Source of the DNA: a virus | Strand: one strand, 5' to 3' | DNA length: 22,134 nucleotides | Virus record (IMG/VR): IMGVR_UViG_3300032331_000405 | Coordinates: 1 to 22,134 of that record | Shown: one piece after another, positions 1-8,069 of the stretch | How positions within the stretch are numbered: position 1 is the stretch's first letter | Layout of the letters: every line of letters starts with the position of its first letter | Notes under the pieces: generated by a model | The model's input: the letters and a program-made list of their open reading frames with translations, nothing else | Databases searched by the model: none | What the model was told of the DNA's origin: nothing | Program-made: the position numbers and the translations under genes

Positions 1-1251
1 TACACAGGTACAGGTACAGGCGGAATTGGAAACACATGGCCGGGAATTACTGAAAGCACAACAACTGCTTTTGGTTCAATTAACTACGAGCGTGGTCCAA
101 AGATTTCATATGCTGCTGATGACCTAGTATTGCCATACAACTCATACTCACTATCTGACTCAGTATCATTTGATGCTAACTTCTCAGGTATGGGATATCA
201 GGACTTGCGCCAACTATCTTCAACATCAACACTTTACGCAACAATGTTGATGGAAGAGCGCATGATGCTTATGGCTCGCGGAACTGCATCAGGATATTCT
301 GGCGCACTTTCAGCACCTACATTCACACTTGCTTCACCAGTCGCATCTGGTTCACAGACCGCACTAGCCGCAACAACTTACTATGTAAATGTTACTGCTG
401 ATGCTGGTATTTCTGGTTCAGGTTTTGGTGAGTCAATTCTTGGTACAGAAGCAAACACAGTAGTTGCAGCAGGCGATGTTCTTACAGTCGCAGTAACTTC
501 TGCCGTATCTGGCGCACTTGGTTACAACATTTATGTTGGAACTGCTACAGGCGCAGCAAACCTCAAGTATCAGGGAACACTCCGTGGTACTGGTACATTC
601 ACAATTCAAGGTGCTGGCGCTATCGTTACAGGTAACAACGCCGCATTTACAACAACAGGAGCCGCCGCATCTCGCGCATCAGCAGATACATCTGCTTATT
701 CAACAGGTTATGACGGAATTCTTCCTACTGTTCTTGGTGCTAACTCAGGTTTCAACAACGCAGTCAATTCAACCTTCTCAACATCAAACCCAGGCGTTGA
801 ATACCAAAATGTATTCTCTGGTCTATATGATGCAGTTAAGGCTGACCCAGATGAGATTTTCCTAAACGGCGCAGACCGTAAGCAACTCTCAGATGCAATT
901 AAGAACGGCTCAACTGCTAACTACCGTATCAATCTCTCACAAAATGAAGTAGGAGATTATGTTGGTGGCGCAGTTATCGGTGCTCTTAATAACGAAATTA
1001 CTGGCAAGATGGTTCCTCTAACTGTTCACCCTTGGCTCCCACAGGGTGTATCACCAGTCCTTTCATACACACTTCCAATTCCAGACACAGAGGTAACAGA
1101 TGTTTGGGCTAACTTCATGGTTCAGGATTACATGGGCATTCAATGGCCTGTAACTCAGTTCGCATATGAGTTCAGCACATACTTCCGTGGTAACTTCTTC
1201 TGCACTGCTCCAGCATGGAACGGCGCAGTATCAGGAATTGTCAAGGCTTAG
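1..1251 (+). CDS. Major capsid protein (HK97-fold, 5' end outside window)
   Basis: The frame is open from base 1, so the true start lies to the left. The C-terminal half has the look of actinophage/SU10-type major capsid proteins: a segment on positions and indices (DPDEIFLNGADRKQLSDAI), then a beta-rich stretch with TVHPWLPQG and a QDYMGIQWPVTQFAYEF segment. It would form the icosahedral shell. Visible codons about 104-220 are a Thr/Ala/Gly-rich beta domain with YYVNVTA and GYNIYVGTATG, typical of an Ig-like or fibronectin-III-like insert in phage structural proteins. The next genes are head-tail connectors, which fits. A strong hairpin follows 9 bases after the stop. The alternative is another abundant head protein, which is less likely given the position before the connector and major tail genes. 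Confidence 0.8.
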   Translation, partial: YTGTGTGGIGNTWPGITESTTTAFGSINYERGPKISYAADDLVLPYNSYSLSDSVSFDANFSGMGYQDLRQLSSTSTLYATMLMEERMMLMARGTASGYSGALSAPTFTLASPVASGSQTALAATTYYVNVTADAGISGSGFGESILGTEANTVVAAGDVLTVAVTSAVSGALGYNIYVGTATGAANLKYQGTLRGTGTFTIQGAGAIVTGNNAAFTTTGAAASRASADTSAYSTGYDGILPTVLGANSGFNNAVNSTFSTSNPGVEYQNVFSGLYDAVKADPDEIFLNGADRKQLSDAIKNGSTANYRINLSQNEVGDYVGGAVIGALNNEITGKMVPLTVHPWLPQGVSPVLSYTLPIPDTEVTDVWANFMVQDYMGIQWPVTQFAYEFSTYFRGNFFCTAPAWNGAVSGIVKA

Positions 1252-1259
1252 TAAGTAAA

Positions 1260-1297
1260 AAAGAGGTGCCGTGCTGGAAGGCGCACGGTATCTCTTT
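1260..1297 (+). terminator. Strong hairpin after the capsid gene
   Basis: Bases 1260-1274 (AAAGAGGTGCCGTGC) pair with 1283-1297 (GCACGGTATCTCTTT) over 15 bp, with two G-U wobbles and an 8-base loop. The U-tract after it is poor (the stem itself ends CTCTTT, then ACT), so it may be a partial terminator or an RNA-stabilising 3' hairpin for the abundant capsid mRNA. It also argues against a GTG start at 1271 for the next gene. Confidence 0.7.
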
Positions 1298-1315
1298 ACT
1301 AAAAGAAGGAAACAA

Positions 1316-1597
1316 ATGACAAAATTGGTTGGTCCAAAAGGATTAAGAGGCGTTGATATAACCACATCTCGCGGTGTGCGTAAATACAATCAAAATAAAA
1401 AGGGTATGGTTGAAGTTTCAAACGCAAGAGATGCGAAGGCGCTAAAGGCAGAAGGTTTTTTTGAAGCAAGTTTGATGGGTACGACAAACAACTCAACACT
1501 TGGGTTTGTTTGTGTAGAGTGTGGTTTTGGTTCTTGGTTTAGAAAATGCTCACGGTGCGGACATGAAAATGGAACACCAGAAAGAGATGGTGAATAA
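1316..1597 (+). CDS. Small zinc-ribbon protein in head-tail region
   Basis: 93 residues from the ATG at 1316, chosen because AGAAGGAAA precedes it at proper spacing; an upstream in-frame GTG at 1271 falls inside a hairpin. The C-terminus carries two CxxC knuckles (C66xxC69 and C78xxC81), a classic zinc ribbon. The N-terminus is basic (MTKLVGPKGLRGVDITTSRG). It lies between the capsid protein and the head-tail connector and overlaps the latter by one base (TAATG), so it is cotranslated with virion assembly genes. The role is unknown: a minor head component or assembly factor is possible by position only. Confidence 0.75.
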   Translation: MTKLVGPKGLRGVDITTSRGVRKYNQNKKGMVEVSNARDAKALKAEGFFEASLMGTTNNSTLGFVCVECGFGSWFRKCSRCGHENGTPERDGE

Positions 1598-2487
1598 TGG
1601 CTACTGGCATTACAAACCAAACCGTATTTAGTGAAGTTCCATATTTAACAGTCGCAGAATACAAAAATGCGCCAACATCTATTGACTATGACAATCTTGT
1701 TGTAGGCGGTAATGCTTCGGCGCAAGATGCTGAATTGCTTAGAGTTATTAACCGAGCAAGTTCATTTATGGACGAATATCTAAATCAAAATCTTGTTGCA
1801 TCTACATTGATTGAAAATCAACGCACACGATTTACGCCAGATGGTTATGTAACGCTACACCCAAATCACACACCAGTAATTTCATTACAAAGTTTTCAAT
1901 ATGGGTTTGACCCAAATAGTTTAGTAACACTTCCAGATTGTTCAATTACTTGGTTTGAAGACCAGCAAATTATTATTCCAGTTTCTAGTATTGCGACCAC
2001 ATATTCCAGCGCAGGACCACTTTCATTTGGTGGCGGTGGAAGCACACGCAATCAGTTATACACAAAATACACTTACACGGCTGGATATGTTAATAACGCT
2101 ATTTCAACCGCAACTGCTGGTCAAACTTCAATGACTGTTCTAAACGCAACAGGCGTTGTGGCAGGTCAAACATACAGAATTTCTGATGGCGCAAATAGTG
2201 AAGTAATAACAGTTGCTAGTAATTACACCTATGGTTCTACAACAGTTCCATTGGCATCTGCTTTGCTTTATACACACGCAAGCGGAGTTACATTTGGTAA
2301 TCTTCCAGCGGCTATTAAGCAAGCCTGTATTTTAATTACAACCGCATTTATCAAAGTGCGTGGTGATAACTCTATGACTATGGCAATCACTACAAGTCCA
2401 ACCGCAAATGTTACTGGCTCAAATCGCTGGGGCGGAGATATTGCTCTTGCGCTTGAAATGGTACAACTCTACCGCAGGGTCAGATAA
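1597..2487 (+). CDS. Head-tail connector / adaptor protein (gp6-like) with inserted domain
   Basis: 296 residues. The N-terminus (LTVAEYKNAPTSIDY, then AELLRVINRASSFMDEYLNQ) matches the pattern of phage gp6-like head-tail adaptors, which form the ring beneath the portal: a short helical head followed by amphipathic helices. The C-terminus (AIKQACILITTAFIKVRG, ending in ALEMVQLYRRVR) continues the helical fold. Residues about 165-235 are a Thr/Gly/Val-rich beta insert (AGQTSMTVLNATGVVAGQTYRISDGANSEVITVAS pattern, key residues only), of a kind seen in structural and adhesin proteins. It starts in a TAATG overlap with the zinc-ribbon gene and ends the same way with the next gene, so the three are translationally coupled. 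Confidence 0.7.
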   Translation: MATGITNQTVFSEVPYLTVAEYKNAPTSIDYDNLVVGGNASAQDAELLRVINRASSFMDEYLNQNLVASTLIENQRTRFTPDGYVTLHPNHTPVISLQSFQYGFDPNSLVTLPDCSITWFEDQQIIIPVSSIATTYSSAGPLSFGGGGSTRNQLYTKYTYTAGYVNNAISTATAGQTSMTVLNATGVVAGQTYRISDGANSEVITVASNYTYGSTTVPLASALLYTHASGVTFGNLPAAIKQACILITTAFIKVRGDNSMTMAITTSPTANVTGSNRWGGDIALALEMVQLYRRVR

Positions 2488-2975
2488 TGGCAGGGCGCAC
2501 AGGAGTCCGTGCCACATTGGCATCATTTTTAACAACACCACAAATAACTACGCTAAATCAAGTATTTACTTCATTTCCTAAGCGCATAAATTTTCAAGTT
2601 AATTCAACTGCTGGTCAATTATCGCGTGCCGCAGTAGTGGTGTTTATTCAGTCTGAAAATGAAACACGCTTAGCAATTGGTGGCGCAACTAACGGTTGGA
2701 AGCGTGTAGATTACTCAATAGTTCTACAAATCTTTCATCACTCTTTACATAAAAACGCAGAAGATGCGATGACAGATTTTGATACACTTGTTGATAACAT
2801 TAAGACAAGATTGCGTTCAGACCACAATTTTGGGGATACAACAGGAACATTGGTTTGGCAAGGTGCTGAACCAATCATTAGTGCTACTTATGGCGAACCA
2901 GCAACGGTTGCCGAGGGAGCAACGGAAACATACGCTGAATTACAGTTTGATGTTACCGAGATGATACAAGCATAA
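2487..2975 (+). CDS. Tail-completion / neck protein candidate
   Basis: 162 residues beginning in a TAATG overlap with the connector gene. The protein is a mixed alpha/beta domain with a YSIVLQIFHHSLHKNAEDAMTDFDTLVDNIKTRL-type strand and helix arrangement, an NFGDTTGTLVWQGAEP stretch and a final beta strand (ETYAELQFDVTEM). That layout resembles tail terminator or neck proteins, which stop tail polymerisation and join the tail to the head. The place between the connector and the major tail protein is the usual place for such a gene. I do not recognise a specific family; a minor tail protein is the alternative. Confidence 0.6.
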   Translation: MAGRTGVRATLASFLTTPQITTLNQVFTSFPKRINFQVNSTAGQLSRAAVVVFIQSENETRLAIGGATNGWKRVDYSIVLQIFHHSLHKNAEDAMTDFDTLVDNIKTRLRSDHNFGDTTGTLVWQGAEPIISATYGEPATVAEGATETYAELQFDVTEMIQA

Positions 2976-2984
2976 GGAGAACAC

Positions 2985-3161
2985 ATGGCAAAGTATAAAT
3001 ACACGGGAACAGACGAGCGTGTGTTCCCTTCGCTTGGGATTGTTGTGGCGCCAAATGACGAATTTGATGCGCCAGATGATTTCAATGCGTATGAAGTTAT
3101 TAGTGTTAGTGCTAAGATTTCAACCAAACCAACCTTCACAACACCGCAGGAGAGTGAGTAA
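2985..3161 (+). CDS. Small conserved phage protein (58 aa)
   Basis: ATG at 2985 follows AAGGAGA at good spacing; the stop abuts the ATG of the major tail gene at 3162. The product begins MAKYKYTGTDERVFPSLGIVV and continues with an acidic NDEFDAPDDF stretch. Small proteins with this FPSLGxxVxPxDEFxAPDD pattern are, from memory, common next to major tail genes in actinophages and aquatic phages; no function is known to me. It is likely a minor structural or assembly component by position. Confidence 0.75.
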   Translation: MAKYKYTGTDERVFPSLGIVVAPNDEFDAPDDFNAYEVISVSAKISTKPTFTTPQESE

Positions 3162-4148
3162 ATGGCAGTCCAAAATTCCGTCCGTTCCTATATAGGAATT
3201 GCAAAAGAAGTAACAAAAGGTACTGCGGTAGCACCGACAGATTACCTTCTCGTCAATAAAGATACTGTAAAACCAGTAGATGTAATTGACCCATTGTATG
3301 ACCAAGGACTACGCGGTGCCGCAGTTGAAAATTACAACTACATTCCGGGCAGAACACGCTCTACATTTGATTTAGGTGGTGCGGTATTTGCTGATGGTAT
3401 TGGTTACGCATTAACAGGTATTATGGGTGCTTGCGCTACATCTGGCGCATCTGCTCCATATACACACACAATCTCATTGAAGAACAGTCTTGCGGCATCT
3501 ACCGATATTCAGCCACTTTCTTACACACTTACAGACTTTTATGTTGCTGGTGTGCGCCAATATGCGGCTCAACAATTCCACGATGTAACGCTAAAGTTTA
3601 GCGCAGATGGAATGTTGGAATATGATGCTAAAGCAACAGGCTGGGCTTCAACTACAACAACTGCGCCTACTCCAACATTTAGCACAGTATTGCCAACACC
3701 AGTTTGGCAGGGAACTGTAAGCATTGGTGGAACTTCAATTACAAATGGTATGACAGGTTCAATCTCAATGAAGCGACCAGTTACACCAATTTATGGAATT
3801 TCACAGACACAAAATCCATTTAGCGTATTTGTTGGTGCTCTTGATGTTACAGGTGAACTAGAGTTCATTATGGAAGCAGATACAGAATTAACACGCTACC
3901 TAACAAACACACAACCTGCCATTATTCTTAACTGGGCTTATGGAACAGGTGCTGCCGCACTACAAATTCAAGCAACTCTTACAAAGGGTGCTTATACTGC
4001 CGCCGCTTATGACCGTGGAGATGATTTTGTAAAAATCAAAGTCAATATCAACGGACTAGGAAATACCACAGATGCTGGTGCTTCTGGCGGTTTTGCGCCT
4101 ATTAAGTGGGTTCTGCAAAATGCAAAGGCTTCTGGTACTTATATCTAA
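3162..4148 (+). CDS. Major tail (tube) protein
   Basis: 328 residues. The N-terminus (NSVRSYIGIAKEVTKGTAVAPTDYLLV) and the PLYDQGLRGAAVENYNYIPGRTRSTFDLGGAVFADGIGY region have the pattern of siphovirus tail tube subunits: a GTAVAP-type entry loop, a beta barrel and a long C-terminal strand set with KIKVNING. It would polymerise into the tail tube around the tape measure. The order fits: neck genes before it, chaperones and tape measure after. A rho-independent terminator follows the stop directly, as expected where a very abundant product must be made in excess of downstream genes. Confidence 0.75.
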   Translation: MAVQNSVRSYIGIAKEVTKGTAVAPTDYLLVNKDTVKPVDVIDPLYDQGLRGAAVENYNYIPGRTRSTFDLGGAVFADGIGYALTGIMGACATSGASAPYTHTISLKNSLAASTDIQPLSYTLTDFYVAGVRQYAAQQFHDVTLKFSADGMLEYDAKATGWASTTTTAPTPTFSTVLPTPVWQGTVSIGGTSITNGMTGSISMKRPVTPIYGISQTQNPFSVFVGALDVTGELEFIMEADTELTRYLTNTQPAIILNWAYGTGAAALQIQATLTKGAYTAAAYDRGDDFVKIKVNINGLGNTTDAGASGGFAPIKWVLQNAKASGTYI

Positions 4149-4162
4149 GTAACAGAGTAAAT

Positions 4163-4224
4163 GTGCTAGGGGGTTGGTTGTAGCAGTCGCCTTCCCTGCT
4201 CCCACCCCCTAGCACCTATTTTTT
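4163..4224 (+). terminator. Rho-independent terminator after major tail gene
   Basis: GTGCTAGGGGGT at 4163-4174 pairs perfectly with ACCCCCTAGCAC at 4204-4215. The apical part can form an inner AGCAG/CTGCT stem (4182-4186 with 4196-4200). A run of six T (4219-4224) follows after CTA. This is the best intrinsic terminator in the window and would lower transcription into the chaperone and tape measure genes. Confidence 0.88.
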
Positions 4225-4266
4225 GTTGTAAAATTGGAAGGCAATAACCGATTGGAAGGAAACAAA

Positions 4267-4623
4267 ATGCCTAAAAAGAAAATCACACTACCTAGTGGTG
4301 CAACAGTTACATTACGCGACCCATCAGAGTTGCGTGTAAAAGACCGCAAGAAGATTTACGCAAACGCAGGTAAAGCAGATGAAGGTATTATGCAAGCACT
4401 TTCATTAACAGATGGATTAATTGCCGTACTTGTGGAAGATTGGTCGTTAGATTTCATTATTCCGTCAATCAAAATTGACTCATTAGATGAACTTGAAATG
4501 GCTGATTACGATTTTCTTGTTGATGAAACAAAAGATGCGCAAAAAGTGTTATTCCCAGCCTTGGCTAAAACAGAAGCAAATGAAAAGGATGCCGAAAGCC
4601 CTTTAGGAGACTCCAACGGCTAA
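4267..4623 (+). CDS. Tail assembly chaperone, upstream frame (gpG-like)
   Basis: 118 residues from the ATG at 4267, which has TTGGAAGGAAAC before it; a TTG at 4234 is rejected because it sits against the terminator. The product starts MPKKKITLPSGATVTLRDPSELRVKDRKKIY, the usual opening of actinophage tail chaperones (a substrate-like ITLPSGA strand, then a basic helix), with an acidic C-terminus. It keeps the tape measure protein soluble while the tail tube assembles. Near the 3' end lies CCCTTTA at 4599-4605, phased as a -1 slippery heptamer (C CCT TTA), giving a longer G-T fusion with the next frame. Position just before the tape measure gene supports the call. Confidence 0.85.
   Translation: MPKKKITLPSGATVTLRDPSELRVKDRKKIYANAGKADEGIMQALSLTDGLIAVLVEDWSLDFIIPSIKIDSLDELEMADYDFLVDETKDAQKVLFPALAKTEANEKDAESPLGDSNG
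4599..4605 (+). promoter_or_regulatory. Programmed -1 frameshift slippery site CCCTTTA
   Basis: The heptamer reads C CCT TTA in the upstream frame and CCC TTT after slippage, matching X XXY YYZ. It lies inside the 4584-4623 overlap of the two frames. No strong downstream hairpin is evident; only short stems such as CAAC (4614-4617) with GTTG (4628-4631) are possible. Confidence 0.8.
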
Positions 4624-4817
4624 AATGGTTGCTTGAAGGTGGTGAAAGACATGAAGCCTTTACATATCCAGATGAAGAGTGGTTTTATTTCATTTGTGCA
4701 AAGGAATTCGGTTGGACACCACAACAAGTAGATGAACAACCTGCTGGTTTGTTGGATTGGTTAATTGCTATTTCTTCATTAGTGAAACAGGTAGAAAGTG
4801 ATAATCACAAATCTTAA
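4605..4817 (+). CDS. Tail assembly chaperone, frameshift extension (gpT-like)
   Basis: The -1 frame is open from 4584 to the stop at 4815-4817. It has no convincing start of its own: the TTG at 4629 lacks a ribosome binding site. Slippage on CCCTTTA (4599-4605) would join 113 residues of the upstream product to 70 residues from 4605 on (RRLQRLKWLLEGGERHEAFTYP), giving about 183 residues. The extension has the FTYPDEEWFYFICAKEFGWTP and GLLDWLIAI patterns that typify the T domain of actinophage chaperones, which recruits tail tube subunits to the tape measure. The overlap and direction of shift are as in lambda G/GT. The precise shift rate cannot be seen. It overlaps the next gene by 20 bases. 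Confidence 0.82.
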   Translation, partial: RRLQRLKWLLEGGERHEAFTYPDEEWFYFICAKEFGWTPQQVDEQPAGLLDWLIAISSLVKQVESDNHKS

Positions 4818-5229
4818 ACAAGTCCGTCAAGCGTTAGAAAAGGCTGGCGCAAACATGGACGAGGGCGCAAGAAAAGCGCGAGATGAAATGATGCTTGCTT
4901 TAATCCAGTTATCAAAAGAGGAAATAAAAGGTCGCAGACCAGAAGGACAAAAAGCAATATCTGGCATACCGCCAATGAACCGCACAGGTAATTTGCGTCG
5001 TTCAATACGCGGTGAGAAGTTTCGCCAAGGTTTTGCAAGTTATTCTGCTATTGTTGGTCCAACAATTGTTTATGGTCGTGCCGTTGAAATAGGCGGACAA
5101 TGGGCACCTCGTTCATGGAAAGGAACTTCTGCTATGGCTGGTTTCCCTTACATGAAGCCAGCGTATGTAAAGTTCCGCGTACTTGCCCCTGCAATTGTTG
5201 CTAAACATATTGGTCAGGTGGTTAAGTAA
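4798..5229 (+). CDS. HK97 gp10-like tail-completion protein
   Basis: 143 residues from a GTG at 4798 with CAGG about six bases upstream; the next in-frame ATG (4855) would remove the N-terminal helix. It overlaps the chaperone extension by 20 bases and ends in a TAATG overlap with the tape measure gene. The PPMNRTGNLRRSI, SAIVGPTIVYGRAVEIGG and FPYMKPAYVKF segments match the HK97 gp10-like family hallmark (TGxLRxSI, VGP...YxxxxExG, PxxxPA), a small protein used in finishing the tail or neck. Its place after the chaperones, rather than before the major tail gene, is somewhat unusual. I am confident of the family and less so of the exact role. Confidence 0.75.
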   Translation: MIITNLKQVRQALEKAGANMDEGARKARDEMMLALIQLSKEEIKGRRPEGQKAISGIPPMNRTGNLRRSIRGEKFRQGFASYSAIVGPTIVYGRAVEIGGQWAPRSWKGTSAMAGFPYMKPAYVKFRVLAPAIVAKHIGQVVK

Positions 5230-8069
5230 TGTCATTTTTACCACCAGCAATATTTGAAATTAAAGCAGTCGCGGATAAGGCTATTGCTGAATTTAAGCAA
5301 GTTAATAGCGAACTTGAAAAAATGGAAGACCAGTCGCAAAAGGCTGGCGGTCAAATTGGTGGTATTGATAAGGCAAGCCGTATCGCTACGGCTGGTTTGT
5401 TGGCTATGGGCGCGGCATTTGTTGGTTTTGCCGCATTTGGTATCAAAGAAGCAAACGATAGCGAACAGGCATTGAATAAATTGGGTCAAACAATGTCCAA
5501 TTTAGGAATTAACTCAGAAGCAAACAGAACCAAAATTGAAGCACTTACCGATAGTTATGAAAAACTTGGTTTTGGTAATGAAGAAGCCGCCGCAGGTTTT
5601 AACAAGTTACTGATTGCTACTGGTAGTGCCACAACCGCAACCAATTACTTAGGATTAGCAGCTGATTTTGCTCGCACAAAAAATATAAGTCTTGAAGAAG
5701 CATCTGGCGCACTTGCTCGTGCGAGCGCAGGTAACGCTAAAGCATTTAAGGAAATGGGCATTAGTTTAGATACAACTTTGCCTAAATCCGAAGCAGTTAA
5801 AAAGGCAATGGACGAATTAAACGCCAAAATTGGTGGTCAGGCAGTTGCATATACAAATACATTCAAAGGTTCTTTGGCGGTATTAAAAGAAGAAATTGCA
5901 AATGTTGCTGAAACCATTGGCGCAACAATTATGCCGTATTTGAAAGCACTTGTAAGCGGTATAAGTGATGCTATTGATTTTGCTAAAAAGCACAAAACTA
6001 TATTAGGAATTGTTGCTGGAGTCGTCATTACTTTAACTGTCGCAATTGCATCATATTCATTTGCAGTTAAAACTGCCACCGCTATAACAAAAACATATGC
6101 CGCTATTCAAGCCTTTGCTAAAGGTGTAGTTGCATTAATGACTGGACAACAAGTTGCTCTTAATGCCGCAATGACGGTTAATCCGATTGGACTTGTAGTT
6201 GCTGCCACAGTTTTGCTTATTGGCGCATTTATTCTGTTATGGAATAAATCTGAGGCTTTCCGCAAAATTGTTATTCAAGTAGGCAAAACTGCATTAAATG
6301 CTTTTGCTTCAATCATTCCTATGGTAAGTCAAGTTATTGAAGCAATCTTGAAAATTACAACTGGACCACTTCGTTTGTTGCTTAAAACTTTGTCTTATCT
6401 TCCGGGCGTTGGTAAGTATGCTAAACAAGGTTTAGACATGATAAATACAGGGCTTGACGGTGTAAGCGACATGGGCGCAAAAGCCGCAAAGATGGCTACT
6501 GATTTAAGTGGCAAGTTAGATAAATTAAATAAACCAATTTCAATCAAATTCTTAAAGCCTGAAATTCCAGATTTAGGAAATACAACTGGCGATGGAACAA
6601 CTGGTGGCGGATTAACTGCTGAACAAAAGAAGGCGGCCGAAGCGACCAAAAAAGCAAATGAAGATTACATAAAGATTGTTAAAGATTTTCAGGACAAAAT
6701 TTCTTCTGCTCAATCTAAGTTCAATGACAAGATGACAAAAATTGACAAAGATTATGCAGAAGAAACTGCTAAGTTAAATAAAGATGCAAAAGAAAAGATT
6801 GATAAGTTAAATAAAGATGCTGCCGAAAAAAAATTAAAGGCAGAAAATGATACAAATAAAAAAATTACAGAAGCACAAACACGCTTTAATGATGAAATGG
6901 GTAAGTTAAACGCTAAAAAGGCAGATGATTTAGCAAAACTTACACAAGATAATCAAGACAAAATTGCTTCAATTACTCTTTCTGGTAATGAAAAGTTACA
7001 ATCTATTATTCGTCAATCCATTGACAGATTGCGTGATGCTTTTGCTAAAGGCACAGAATTTAGCGTTACAGATTTATTCAAAGGTTTAGCAGAAAGCGGT
7101 TCTGCAAACGCAGAAGATTTGCTTATTGCAATTAAAGAAAAACTACTTGGCGCTAAAAAACTTGCTCAAAATGCTGCAATGTTACAAGCGCAAGGATTTT
7201 CACAGACATTTATTGAACAAGTTGTTGCTTCTGGACCAAAAGTTGGTAATGAACTAGCAGATAGTTTAAGAAACGCTACACCTGAAACAATTAATGAATT
7301 AAAAGCAACTTTTCTTGAGATGGAAAATACTCAAAATTCTGGTTTAGATGCACTTGCAATAGAAATGAATAAAGGCGCACGCCTTGCTACAAGTGAGTTA
7401 AATGAAGCCTATAAAGATGCTCAAAAAGATTTAGCAGTTGCTCTTACCGACCAAGCAAAACAATACGCAGAAGCACAGGCTGAAATTAACAAAACATTCA
7501 ATGAAGCAACCGCAGAAGCGGAAATTACACGCGATAGTGCCATTTCTTCACTAAAGGCTGATTTGGCAGAAACAATTGCTGAAATTGACAAAGATTTACA
7601 AGACTCATTAAATGAGGTAAATAAAGATTTACAAGAAGCGTTAAATGAAGCATTTAAGAATTTTCAAGAAGCGCAAAATGATGCACGCAAAGAATTAGCG
7701 GATACTCTTGCTGAAATTGAAAAAGACATGGTTGATAAACTTGGTTCAATTAAAGATGCTACAAACGCAACGATAGAAGCAATTAAGGCACTTGCCGCTG
7801 CTTTGGCTTCTGCTAAAACATTTACCGCGCCAACAGTTACAGTACCAACAAAACCAACAACACCAGTTACACCAGTTACGCCTACTACACCACAATATGT
7901 AAATACAAATACTATTGAAGGCATTAATGCGGCATCAGGGTTTAATGTTACTCAAAACATTTCATATCCAACTGCAAGTGCAAGCGAAATCTCTGCACAG
8001 ACTTTAAGTGCAATTAAGTTTGGAACATCTGGCGGATATAGTTTTACTGGTTCAATGGGAGTTAGATAA
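5229..8069 (+). CDS. Tape measure protein
   Basis: 946 residues, by far the longest gene here, directly after the chaperones. The N-terminus is helical, with a small hydrophobic segment at about 51-75. Two membrane-type helices follow at about 257-282 (ILGIVAGVVITLTVAI) and 318-338 (PIGLVVAATVLLIGAFILLW). Long charged coiled coils at about 470-590 and 724-850 contain repeated NKDAxEKIDKLNKDA-like and EIDKDLQDSLNEVNKDLQ-like heptads. A Pro/Thr linker lies near 870-890 (TPVTPVTPTTP). The protein sets tail length and later helps DNA entry; at roughly 0.15 nm per residue the tail would be near 140 nm. No lytic transglycosylase or peptidase motif is seen. Confidence 0.92.
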   Translation: MSFLPPAIFEIKAVADKAIAEFKQVNSELEKMEDQSQKAGGQIGGIDKASRIATAGLLAMGAAFVGFAAFGIKEANDSEQALNKLGQTMSNLGINSEANRTKIEALTDSYEKLGFGNEEAAAGFNKLLIATGSATTATNYLGLAADFARTKNISLEEASGALARASAGNAKAFKEMGISLDTTLPKSEAVKKAMDELNAKIGGQAVAYTNTFKGSLAVLKEEIANVAETIGATIMPYLKALVSGISDAIDFAKKHKTILGIVAGVVITLTVAIASYSFAVKTATAITKTYAAIQAFAKGVVALMTGQQVALNAAMTVNPIGLVVAATVLLIGAFILLWNKSEAFRKIVIQVGKTALNAFASIIPMVSQVIEAILKITTGPLRLLLKTLSYLPGVGKYAKQGLDMINTGLDGVSDMGAKAAKMATDLSGKLDKLNKPISIKFLKPEIPDLGNTTGDGTTGGGLTAEQKKAAEATKKANEDYIKIVKDFQDKISSAQSKFNDKMTKIDKDYAEETAKLNKDAKEKIDKLNKDAAEKKLKAENDTNKKITEAQTRFNDEMGKLNAKKADDLAKLTQDNQDKIASITLSGNEKLQSIIRQSIDRLRDAFAKGTEFSVTDLFKGLAESGSANAEDLLIAIKEKLLGAKKLAQNAAMLQAQGFSQTFIEQVVASGPKVGNELADSLRNATPETINELKATFLEMENTQNSGLDALAIEMNKGARLATSELNEAYKDAQKDLAVALTDQAKQYAEAQAEINKTFNEATAEAEITRDSAISSLKADLAETIAEIDKDLQDSLNEVNKDLQEALNEAFKNFQEAQNDARKELADTLAEIEKDMVDKLGSIKDATNATIEAIKALAAALASAKTFTAPTVTVPTKPTTPVTPVTPTTPQYVNTNTIEGINAASGFNVTQNISYPTASASEISAQTLSAIKFGTSGGYSFTGSMGVR

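Noticed and set aside
116-122. CTGATGA in the capsid gene (also 20530-20536 in the DUF932 gene)
   Set aside because: Coding sequence with no flanking stem I, stem III or GAAA in the right order; chance matches.
1271-1315. Upstream GTG start for the zinc-ribbon protein
   Set aside because: It lies in a strong hairpin and has no good ribosome binding site; ATG 1316 has one.
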